Source: Akkermansia muciniphila
Lineage (GTDB): Bacteria; Pseudomonadota; Gammaproteobacteria; Burkholderiales; Burkholderiaceae_C
Assembly (NCBI GenBank): GCA_943331105.2
Contig: CALQKH020000005.1
Span: 62,001 to 126,000 of the forward strand
Length of the DNA stretch: 64,000 nucleotides
Direction: 5' to 3'
Of this stretch, positions 54,564 through 61,899 are shown one piece after another. The notes below the pieces were generated by a model. That model was not told the origin of the DNA and made no database searches. It saw nothing but the letters and a program-made list of their open reading frames with translations. The translations under genes and the position numbers were made by a program. The stretch's first letter is position 1. Each line of letters starts with the position of its first letter.

Positions 54564-56216
54564 TTATGCAGCTGCACCGTCGCGCAAATCCTCGCGCAGC
54601 TTGAATTTCTGGATCTTTCCGGATGGAGTGGACGGCATGCTTTGCCGAACTTCGAGTCGTTCCGGGATGTACTGAATCGCAACCTTCTGCTCTTTGAGGT
54701 AAGCGACCATGGTTGGCATGTCGAAGGTTTGACCGGGCTTGGGCACCACCACGGCGCAGGCCCGTTCGCCCAGGCGTTCGTCGGGATAAGCCACGATGGC
54801 TACCAAGGCCACTGCAGGGTGCTTGTAGAGCAGTGACTCGATCTCGACCACTGGGATGTTTTCGCCGCCTCGGATGATCACGTCCTTGCTGCGCCCGGTG
54901 ATGCGGACGTAGCCTTGCTCGTCGATACGGGCCAGATCGCCTGTGTCAAACCAGCCTTCGGCGTCGGTGCCGTTGAGGTGCTGTCGCTTGAGGTATCCGC
55001 CAAAGTTGGAGCAGGCACGCAGATACAACTTGCCTTGCGTGCCTGCAGGCAGTGCAGGACCCGAGGCGTCGGCTTCCACCACCTTGAGCTCAACCCCGGG
55101 AAGGGGCAGGCCATCTGTGTTGAAAGCGCGTTCATCGGGATCATCGAGCCGGATCAGTGTGACGGCCCCGTTTTCACTCATGCCCCAGGCCGATACGATT
55201 TTGGTGCCTAAAGTGGCACGCGCCTGCTCGACCAATGGACCGGGTATCGGAGCGCCAGCACACAAGAAAGTCTTGAGGCTAGGCACCGGTGTTTTGTTTT
55301 CCGTCACCACGCGTGTCAAGTCGGTCAGAAACGGCGTGGAAGCCATCGTGAAGCTGGCTTTTTCGGCGTTGATCACCTCGACCGCCTTCTTGGGCTCCCA
55401 GATGTCCTGCAAAACCGCACTGGCCTTGAGCATGATGGGCATCATCAGGCCGTACATGAAGCCAGTTTGGTGTGCCATGGGCGAGGCCATCAACACCACA
55501 TCCTCGGCATCGAGTTGCAGACGCTTGGCATAAGGAATGATGTTGGCCATCACGGTGTTGGCCGAATGCATCACGCCTTTAGGTTCGCCTGTGGTGCCCG
55601 AGGTGTAGATGAGCTGGGTGATGTCATCCGGGCCAGGGCGGTGCGCACTCAGGATGCTTGCAGCATCGGGCTCGTTTTCCCAGGTGGGGCCGCTCAGCAA
55701 GGCTTCGAAGCTGTTGGGGCCATGGCCATCGATCACCACCACATGCTGCAGATGCGGCAGGCCAGGCTGGATCGCGGTGATCATCTGCTCGAAGTCAAAA
55801 CCCCGAAACGTCTTAGGTGCGATGATGACCTTGGCCTCGCCATGCTTGAGCATGAAATTCAATTCACGCTCGCGGAAGATGTGCATCAGCGGGTTGATGA
55901 CCGCACCGATGCGCGAGCACGCCAGATAGGTCACAGTGAAATGCCACCAGTTGGGCAACTGGCAGGCCACGATGTCGTTCTTTTGCACGCCCAATCGGGC
56001 CAATCCCACAGCCACCCGGTCGGCCATCTGCGCCAGTTCACGGTAGGTGAATCGGCGCACATCATCGGCTTCAACACGGTAGGCAGTCAGTGCCAGTTTG
56101 TCGGGACAAGCGGCGACGCAAGCGTCCAGGTCTTGGTTGATGGTGCGTTCATGCCACAGTCCTTGTTCGATCATGTCGTCACGGCGTGCGGGCAGTAATA
56201 CGGCATCGAATTCCAT
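54564..56216 (-). CDS. aliA: Cyclohexanecarboxylate-CoA ligase (AliA-like)
   Basis: 550 residues of the ANL superfamily. The phosphate loop is YTSGTTGEPKGVMHS; AWGMSENGAVT is the A5 region; WFDTGDLARIDEQGYVRITGRSKDVIIRGGENI (quoted: GDLARIDEQGYVRITGR) is the hinge; the catalytic Lys is in PSGKIQKFKLRE. It forms the CoA thioester of a carboxylic acid with ATP, giving AMP. The neighbours badHI, aliB and badK point to cyclohexanecarboxylate as substrate; other cyclic or branched acids remain possible. Confidence 0.88.
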   Translation of the reverse strand: MEFDAVLLPARRDDMIEQGLWHERTINQDLDACVAACPDKLALTAYRVEADDVRRFTYRELAQMADRVAVGLARLGVQKNDIVACQLPNWWHFTVTYLACSRIGAVINPLMHIFRERELNFMLKHGEAKVIIAPKTFRGFDFEQMITAIQPGLPHLQHVVVIDGHGPNSFEALLSGPTWENEPDAASILSAHRPGPDDITQLIYTSGTTGEPKGVMHSANTVMANIIPYAKRLQLDAEDVVLMASPMAHQTGFMYGLMMPIMLKASAVLQDIWEPKKAVEVINAEKASFTMASTPFLTDLTRVVTENKTPVPSLKTFLCAGAPIPGPLVEQARATLGTKIVSAWGMSENGAVTLIRLDDPDERAFNTDGLPLPGVELKVVEADASGPALPAGTQGKLYLRACSNFGGYLKRQHLNGTDAEGWFDTGDLARIDEQGYVRITGRSKDVIIRGGENIPVVEIESLLYKHPAVALVAIVAYPDERLGERACAVVVPKPGQTFDMPTMVAYLKEQKVAIQYIPERLEVRQSMPSTPSGKIQKFKLREDLRDGAAA

Positions 56217-56261
56217 GTTTGTCTCCTTTGAGATTGAATGTTTTTCTTGATGATCAAAATG

Positions 56262-57419
56262 TCAGGCGGGCACGTTCTTGCGGCCCGCACGGGTACGCGC
56301 GATGATGGTTTTCATGATCTGTGCGGTCCCGTCACCGATCTGGAAACCCAGCACGTCGCGCATGCGTTGCTCCATCAGGCCTCGGTCATAACCACCATGA
56401 CCGAAGCAGAGCAGGCATTGGTGGATCACGTCATAGGCAAGTTTGGGGCCCCACCACTTGGCCATGCCAGCCTCGGCAGAGTGCGGTAAGCCTTGATCTT
56501 TGAGCCAGAGACCTTGAAGACAAACCAGGCGTGCGCCTTCGACCTCGGTGTCATATTGGGCCAAGGGGTGAGTGACACCCTGGAAAGCCGACAAGGGCTG
56601 GCCAAAGGCCTGGCGTTGGGTGATGTACTCCCAGGTTTCCTCGAGCGCCACGCGTGCTACGGCCAGGCATTGCAGTCCGATCAGAGAGCGCGAATAGTCA
56701 AAGCCGTGCATGACTTGGACAAAGCCTTTGTTCTCGTCGCCCAAGCGGTGGCTGACAGGTATGCGAACGTTTTCGAAGAAGATGGAGCCGCGACCGATGG
56801 AGCGCTGACCGTGGCAGTCAAAGCGGCTGGTGGTCAGCCCAGGCGTGTCCATGGGCACCAGCAAGGCGGTGACGCCATGGGCGCCCGACTCGGGTGTGCC
56901 GGTGCGGCCAAATACGACGGTGATGTCGGCTTGATCAGCCGCCGAGATCGAAGTCTTCTCACCGTTGATGACATAAAAATCACCATCGCGTTCAACCCGC
57001 AAACGCAAGTTGGCCGCGTCTGATCCGCCTCTCGGCTCGGTCAGGGCGATGGCACAGATGGCGCGACCCTCCCGGATTTTGTCGAGCCAAGGGCGCACCA
57101 CTTCGGGGTTGCCGTACTTGTAGAGGATCTGGCTGTTCAGCGATGCCAACAGGTTCAGGTAAGAAAAGCTCAGATCGGCGCGGGCAATTTCTTCGTGGAT
57201 CACTCCTGCCGCCACACAGCCCATGCCCAAGCCGCCGAACTCCTCGGGCACTTCGGGGCAGATGAAGCCCAAATCACCCATCTCGCGCAGCAGGCCAAGG
57301 TCAAACTCCCTCGTTTTGTCACGCTCCAGAAAACCGGGCTTGATCTTTTCATCGGCAAAGCGTCGCACGCTCTCAGCCAGTGCCTGCAGGTCTTCGTTGA
57401 TGTAGGGGTTGGGGTTCAT
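56262..57419 (-). CDS. aliB: Cyclohexanecarboxyl-CoA dehydrogenase (AliB-like)
   Basis: 385 residues. IALTEPRGGSDAANLRLRVE and VINGEKTSISAADQAD are the cofactor/substrate segments and KPLAYDVI-type helices follow (KWWGPKLAYDVIHQCLL). Where ordinary acyl-CoA dehydrogenases have Y-E-G-T with the catalytic Glu, this reads IGDGTAQIMK, i.e. Asp. I recall the same in the AliB family. It would form cyclohex-1-ene-1-carboxyl-CoA. It sits between badI and aliA and would pass electrons to EtfBA. Confidence 0.86.
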   Translation of the reverse strand: MNPNPYINEDLQALAESVRRFADEKIKPGFLERDKTREFDLGLLREMGDLGFICPEVPEEFGGLGMGCVAAGVIHEEIARADLSFSYLNLLASLNSQILYKYGNPEVVRPWLDKIREGRAICAIALTEPRGGSDAANLRLRVERDGDFYVINGEKTSISAADQADITVVFGRTGTPESGAHGVTALLVPMDTPGLTTSRFDCHGQRSIGRGSIFFENVRIPVSHRLGDENKGFVQVMHGFDYSRSLIGLQCLAVARVALEETWEYITQRQAFGQPLSAFQGVTHPLAQYDTEVEGARLVCLQGLWLKDQGLPHSAEAGMAKWWGPKLAYDVIHQCLLCFGHGGYDRGLMEQRMRDVLGFQIGDGTAQIMKTIIARTRAGRKNVPA

Positions 57420-57441
57420 CTGATGTCCTCAGTCTTTGCGT

Positions 57442-58224
57442 TCACTTGGCGTACTTGCGGAAGTCGGGCTTGCGCTTTTCCTGCAAGGCCTTCACGCCTT
57501 CGCGCGACTCTTCGGTGTCGTAGTACAGCTTGAGTGCGTACATGCCCATGCCCGCGATGCCCGACTGGTGGGCCGTGTCCATGTTGAAGCTGCGCTTGGC
57601 AATCGCAATGGCGGTGGGGCTGCGTTCGCAGATGGTTTCGGCCCATTCCTGCACGGTGGCGTCGAGTTGCTCATGCGGCACACAGATGTTGGCCAGGCCC
57701 ATGTCCACGGCTTCTTGACCGGAGTAGCGCTTGTTGAGGTACCAGATTTCGCGGGCTTTTTTCTCGCCGACCACGCGGGCCAGGAAAGCGGTGCCGTAGC
57801 CGGGGTCGACTGAACCCATCTTAGGTCCGACTTGGCCGAAGATGGCTTTGTCCGAGCAAATGGTCAGGTCGCAGATGGTGCACAACACGTTGCCGCCGCC
57901 AATCGCAAAGCCTTGCACGCGGGCGATCACCGGCTTGGGCACATCGCGGATGGCGGTGTGCAGCTCTTCCATCGGCAGGCCAATGGTGCCCCGACCGTCG
58001 TAGTTGCCGTCGTGGGCCGACTGGTCGCCACCTGTGCAGAAAGCGCGGTCACCAGCACCGGCCAGCACGATGCAGCCGATGCTTCGGTCGTAACCGGCTT
58101 TGTTCAGGGCCTTGATGATTTCGTCGCAGGTCGTGCCGCGAAAGGCGTTCATTTTGTCGGGGCGGTTGATCGTGATCCAGGCTACGCCGTTGCGGTTTTC
58201 GTACAGGATGTCTTCGAATTGCAT
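57442..58224 (-). CDS. badI: 2-Ketocyclohexanecarboxyl-CoA hydrolase (ring-opening, BadI)
   Basis: 260 residues of the crotonase family, closest in pattern to BadI and MenB. AGDRAFCTGGDQSAHDGNYDGRGTIG (key parts CTGGDQ and YDGRGTIG) is the BadI/MenB active-site loop rather than that of a hydratase. GPKMGSVDPGYGTAFLARVVG follows, then the C-terminal LYYDTEESREGVKALQEKR. It adds water to 2-ketocyclohexane-1-carboxyl-CoA and opens the ring to pimeloyl-CoA, in the manner of a reverse Dieckmann reaction. It is the most diagnostic gene of the cluster. The gap to badH is 30 bases. Confidence 0.93.
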   Translation of the reverse strand: MQFEDILYENRNGVAWITINRPDKMNAFRGTTCDEIIKALNKAGYDRSIGCIVLAGAGDRAFCTGGDQSAHDGNYDGRGTIGLPMEELHTAIRDVPKPVIARVQGFAIGGGNVLCTICDLTICSDKAIFGQVGPKMGSVDPGYGTAFLARVVGEKKAREIWYLNKRYSGQEAVDMGLANICVPHEQLDATVQEWAETICERSPTAIAIAKRSFNMDTAHQSGIAGMGMYALKLYYDTEESREGVKALQEKRKPDFRKYAK

Positions 58225-58254
58225 GTTTTTCTCCAGTTGAATAGGGGTGATCGA

Positions 58255-59022
58255 TCAGCCGTGCATGGTCAGGCCGCCCGAGACGCTCAGGACCTGGCCG
58301 GTGATGAAGGACGAATCGGCGCTGCTCAGGAAGACGATGGCACCTGCGAGGTCATCGGGCTGGCCCAGGCGGCCCAGCGGGATGGCCTTCTTGAAGGCGT
58401 CCATGAGTTTTTCGGGGTTAGAAGCACCTTCGGCAAAACCGGCCAGCAAGGCGGTATCGGTCGGGCCGGGGCAGACCACGTTGACGGTGATGTTGTGGCG
58501 GGCGTGTTCGCGTGCCAGCGTTTTGGATAAGGCGACCAGGCCGCCCTTGCAAGCAGCGTAAACGGCTTCACCCGAAGAGCCGCCACGGGCTGCGTCCGAT
58601 GCGATGTTGACGATACGGCCACCGCCGCGGGCCACCATGCCGGGCAACACAGCGTGATGCATGTGCAAAGCGCCTGTCAGGTTGATGGCGATCAGTTTGT
58701 CCCACTCGGCGGGTATGGTTTTGGTGAAGGGTTTGAAGATGTCCCAGCCTGCGTTGTTCACCAGAATGTCGATGGGCCCTAACTGTGCTTGTGCGGCCGC
58801 AACGGCGGCGTCAACCTGTGCACGGTCGGTGATGTTGCACGCAAAAGCCTTGGCCTGGCCGCCAGCGGCCACGATACCGTCGGCTACTTTCTGGGCGGCT
58901 TCCAGGTTCATGTCGAACACCGCAACTTGGGCGCCTTCGTCGGCAAAGCGGCGGCTGGTGGCCCCACCAATACCGCCGCCGCCACCGGTCACAATCGCTG
59001 TTTTGCCTTTGAGGTCTTTCAT
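58255..59022 (-). CDS. badH: 2-Hydroxycyclohexanecarboxyl-CoA dehydrogenase (BadH)
   Basis: 255 residues, classical SDR. NAD binding TGGGGGIGGAT (12-22), NNAGWDIFKPFTKT, catalytic Ser in NIASDAARGGSSGEA and YAACKGG as YxxxK. The segments LTGALHMHHAVLPGMV and SGGLTMHG at the end match BadH as I recall it. It oxidises the 2-hydroxy group to the ketone used by BadI. First gene of the operon, divergent from the MarR gene with 133 bases between. Confidence 0.93.
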   Translation of the reverse strand: MKDLKGKTAIVTGGGGGIGGATSRRFADEGAQVAVFDMNLEAAQKVADGIVAAGGQAKAFACNITDRAQVDAAVAAAQAQLGPIDILVNNAGWDIFKPFTKTIPAEWDKLIAINLTGALHMHHAVLPGMVARGGGRIVNIASDAARGGSSGEAVYAACKGGLVALSKTLAREHARHNITVNVVCPGPTDTALLAGFAEGASNPEKLMDAFKKAIPLGRLGQPDDLAGAIVFLSSADSSFITGQVLSVSGGLTMHG

Positions 59023-59050
59023 GACTTTCTCCGTGATTTGAAATGGTTTG

Positions 59051-59086
59051 GAAATTTCTTGATATCAAACATATGTCAACATGTTG
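59051..59086. promoter_or_regulatory. Palindrome cluster in the badH/badR control region
   Basis: Four palindromes follow each other: GAAATTTC (59051-59058), TTGATATCAA (59059-59068), CATATG (59070-59075) and CAACATGTTG (59077-59086). The region lies 30-65 bases before badH and 70-105 before the MarR gene. MarR proteins bind 16-20-bp imperfect palindromes as dimers, so this is the expected operator for control of both divergent genes. Confidence 0.6.
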
Positions 59087-59155
59087 TCTTATTCTAGGGT
59101 TTTCACATATTCCACTTCAAGTCTTTTTCGAGTTCAATAACCTATCGTTTACCCT

Positions 59156-59674
59156 ATGTCACAAGCAAAAGAAGCGCGTATGGAACTGGCCAATCGGATT
59201 TTCTTCAAGCTGTATCAATGTGCCAACATGTTGCACAAAACAGGTAGCCGTGCGGTACAGGATGAAGGTCTGACCACGCAGCAATGGGCGGTGCTGGGAG
59301 CACTGTCACGGCCCGAAGCAGCGCAGGGCATGGGGGTGGGCGAGTTGGCGCGTTACCTGATGGTTAGCCGACAGAACCTGTCTGGCTTGATCACCCGGAT
59401 GACACGCGATGGCCATATTGAAATGAGTACAGACGGGCGTGATCGCCGTTCGCGTTTGATCGTGATGACGGAGTCAGGACGGCATGTCTGGATGGATCTG
59501 GCCCAACCAAAAATCAAGGCCTACTACGAGCAGGCTCTGCAGGATTTCTCAATGGGCGACATGGCCCACACGCTTCATTACTTTTTGAAGCTGCTGGACA
59601 ACATGGAAAAAATTGACCAAAAGATTCCTGAATCGGAAGAAGACGATGGCAACCATGGTGTGCATGAACAATGA
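59156..59674 (+). CDS. badR: MarR-family regulator (BadR-like)
   Basis: 172 residues; ATG 59156 begins MSQAKEARMELANRIFFKLYQ. The winged helix contains LTTQQWAVLGALSRPEA, GVGELARYLMVSRQNLSGLITRM (recognition helix) and DGRDRRSRLIVMTESG (wing). BadR of R. palustris is a MarR repressor of badHI/aliAB/badK released by a CoA-thioester intermediate. Identity here is inferred from its position divergent from badH. The acidic C-terminal tail (PESEEDD) is unusual. Confidence 0.85.
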   Translation: MSQAKEARMELANRIFFKLYQCANMLHKTGSRAVQDEGLTTQQWAVLGALSRPEAAQGMGVGELARYLMVSRQNLSGLITRMTRDGHIEMSTDGRDRRSRLIVMTESGRHVWMDLAQPKIKAYYEQALQDFSMGDMAHTLHYFLKLLDNMEKIDQKIPESEEDDGNHGVHEQ

Positions 59675-59816
59675 TCATTTGATGGCCTTCATTTGTATGG
59701 GGGCGTTTGGCAGTGTGGATTCAGGAAACGGACATTTGGCGATTTGCTTTTGATGACTGCTTCTGGCCGCCTAGAGCCCGTCATACCTCTCATCCGATGA
59801 CCGCAATTCAACGCAG

Positions 59817-60125
59817 TCACACCAAAAGGGTGAAAGATCCAAACAAAGCAGCCACAGTGGTTAAAAAGCTTGCAACACCAACAGCCAAGCCAGAGTTTGA
59901 ATTGCACCGTTTTGCAATCAGACGCTCCCATCTAAGGTAGGCGAGCAGCGCGAAAGCTCCGGCAAATAGCGAAAGAAGCGCACAAGCTAACAACAACGAC
60001 ACTTGCTCTTTTTGTATTCCCAGTCGTAAAACGATAAGAACGGTCGCCATCATGATCAAGGCTGTTCTTTTCCAAGCCAAAGCTGTTCTTTCGGCTTGTA
60101 AACCGGCGTCATGAGGGAGATTCAC
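59817..60125 (-). CDS. DUF202 membrane protein
   Basis: 102 residues with three predicted membrane helices. LQAERTALAWKRTALIMM at the start is the DUF202 signature (ERT-x-LAW-x-RTAL). No function is known. Its start overlaps the stop of the other DUF202 gene by 4 bases, so they are a co-translated pair. Confidence 0.75.
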   Translation of the reverse strand: MNLPHDAGLQAERTALAWKRTALIMMATVLIVLRLGIQKEQVSLLLACALLSLFAGAFALLAYLRWERLIAKRCNSNSGLAVGVASFLTTVAALFGSFTLLV

Positions 60126-60481
60126 AGCAACACCAGAGATCCGGCAGTAATCATCGCTAAAACCATCACTGCCGCCGCTAAAAAAACAATCAAGAAGGAC
60201 TTCGGTAGCGGGGCGTCGTGCCGCATGGCATGGTCACATCGACGCCAGTGCAGATAGGCTCCGAGTGACAGTGCACCTGACATCATGATGAGTCCAGAGC
60301 ACAAACCAAGGCGAAGTCCAATCGGCTCGATCCGGGTGCCGTACTGGTAAAGCAAGACACCGCCGGCTAACAACGCCAAAGCAGTGCGTATCCACGCCAA
60401 GAAGGTTCGCTCATTGGCCAAAGAAAAACGGTAATCGGGCTCTTTTCCTAAATGTTCTTCGCTCATCAACGGGTCCGACAT
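60122..60481 (-). CDS. DUF202 membrane protein (YidH-like)
   Basis: 119 residues. LANERTFLAWIRTALALLAGGVLLYQYG is the family motif (ERTFLAWIRTAL) in the first of three membrane helices. YidH and YidG of E. coli form a similar adjacent pair next to sulfatase YidJ, which gives a direct precedent for this locus: DUF202, DUF202, sulfatase. It starts 3 bases after the sulfatase stop. Confidence 0.85.
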   Translation of the reverse strand: MSDPLMSEEHLGKEPDYRFSLANERTFLAWIRTALALLAGGVLLYQYGTRIEPIGLRLGLCSGLIMMSGALSLGAYLHWRRCDHAMRHDAPLPKSFLIVFLAAAVMVLAMITAGSLVLL

Positions 60482-60484
60482 GAC

Positions 60485-61825
60485 TTATCTCTGCGGCATA
60501 TCGGCTTTTGAGTAGCCAAGGCTCACCGCTGCGTCTTCGGGGATGGCTGGCACTGTAGCGTCCCAGGCTTCCCAAGCGGCACGCAAAGCTTGAAGTTTCT
60601 CAGGCTGGTGCTTGGCCAAGTTAGCCCGCTCGCGTTCGTCCGCCGGGATGTTGAACAAATAGTCGTGGCCGTCTACACGCAGGTATTTGTAATCGCCCAT
60701 GCGCAGGGCGCGTTGCCCCCGGTGGTTCATGCGCCAGTACAGCGGCCGCTCAAACTGGTGCTGGGCATCCCGCAGTACAGGCAGCATGGACACGCCGTCA
60801 AAGGGCAAGTCCTCATGGGCCTTGGCACCTGCCAGCTCGACCATGGTGGCCGACCAGTCCATGGTCATGCAGTGCTGGGTGGAGGTGCCGCCCGGCGCAA
60901 TCACGGCGGGCCAGTGCGCGATCCACGGCACACGGATGCCGCCTTCGGTCAGGTCCATCTTGCCGCCCACCAAGGGCCAGTTGTCAGAAAAGCGCTCGCC
61001 GCCGTTGTCGCTGGTGAAGACGATCAGAGTGTTGTCCAGTTGCCCCGTCTTTGTGAGCGCGTCCACCACCCAGCCAATGCCTTCGTCCATGTGGTGGATC
61101 ATGCGGTGGTAGGTGTGGATGTTGCCGCCGTGCAGGTGGAACAGGTTGTCTTTGACCTCTTGGGCCAGCGCATGGTCTTCACGGGTTTCCCATGGCCAGT
61201 GCGGCGCGGTGTAGTGCAAGCTCAAAAAGAAAGGCGTGCCCTGCTCAGCGGCCGGGGCCATGCGGTTCACGTAGTCGACCGCACGCTGCGAGAGCAGGTC
61301 GGTCAGGTATCCGTCTTCGTGCTTTTCTTCTTCATTGCTGTACAGGTCGTGCGTGCCGTTGTTGCTGGCGTGGGTGAAGTAATCCACCCCGCCCGACATG
61401 GGACCAAAGAACTCTTCGTAACCTGACTTGATCGGGCTGAAGTGCGGCGGGTAACCGAGGTGCCACTTGCCAATCAAGGCCGTGCGGTAGCCACTGGCCT
61501 TGAGCAGGGAAGGCAGCGTGGGGTGCTCGGGCGGCAGTCCCAGCACGGTGCTGCCTTTGCTCTTACTGCTGATCGGCTCGTCGGCACCGCCGCGAAGGCG
61601 GTACTGGTAGCGGGCTGTCATCAGCGCAAAGCGGGTGGGGGAGCACACGGGCGAGTTGGCATAACCCTGTGTGAACTTCAGACCACCTGCAGCCAACTGG
61701 TCTAGCACGGGCGATACCTTGCCGAACTTCGCGTCGCGGCCGCCATAGCAGCTGAGATCCGCAAAGCCGAGGTCATCGGCCACGATGAAGATGATGTTGG
61801 GCCGTTTTTTGCTGACTTGTGTCAT
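60485..61825 (-). CDS. Sulfatase (arylsulfatase type, formylglycine motif C-S-P-T-R)
   Basis: 446 residues. IIFIVADDLGFADLSCYGG carries Asp-Asp metal ligands; CSPTR (61-65) with FALMTARYQYRLRGG is the canonical formylglycine site; GKWHLGYPP, LHYTAPHWPW and FTSDNGGERFS complete the active site. No signal peptide is visible. It heads an operon with two DUF202 genes, recalling E. coli yidJ-yidH-yidG (order from memory). The substrate is unknown. Confidence 0.92.
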   Translation of the reverse strand: MTQVSKKRPNIIFIVADDLGFADLSCYGGRDAKFGKVSPVLDQLAAGGLKFTQGYANSPVCSPTRFALMTARYQYRLRGGADEPISSKSKGSTVLGLPPEHPTLPSLLKASGYRTALIGKWHLGYPPHFSPIKSGYEEFFGPMSGGVDYFTHASNNGTHDLYSNEEEKHEDGYLTDLLSQRAVDYVNRMAPAAEQGTPFFLSLHYTAPHWPWETREDHALAQEVKDNLFHLHGGNIHTYHRMIHHMDEGIGWVVDALTKTGQLDNTLIVFTSDNGGERFSDNWPLVGGKMDLTEGGIRVPWIAHWPAVIAPGGTSTQHCMTMDWSATMVELAGAKAHEDLPFDGVSMLPVLRDAQHQFERPLYWRMNHRGQRALRMGDYKYLRVDGHDYLFNIPADERERANLAKHQPEKLQALRAAWEAWDATVPAIPEDAAVSLGYSKADMPQR

Positions 61826-61860
61826 GTTTTGATGGTTTGGATCTGTACTGGTTCAGATTT

Positions 61861-61890
61861 CTAAATGAAGAGAAATTTCTCTTCATTTAG
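61861..61890. promoter_or_regulatory. Perfect 30-bp palindrome before the sulfatase gene
   Basis: Two 15-base arms (left arm CTAAATGAAGAGAAA) meet without a spacer and are exact reverse complements. It lies 36 bases before the sulfatase start and 10 bases after the aldehyde dehydrogenase stop. There is no T-run, so an operator is more likely than a terminator. Confidence 0.65.
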
Positions 61891-61899
61891 GGTCAGCTT

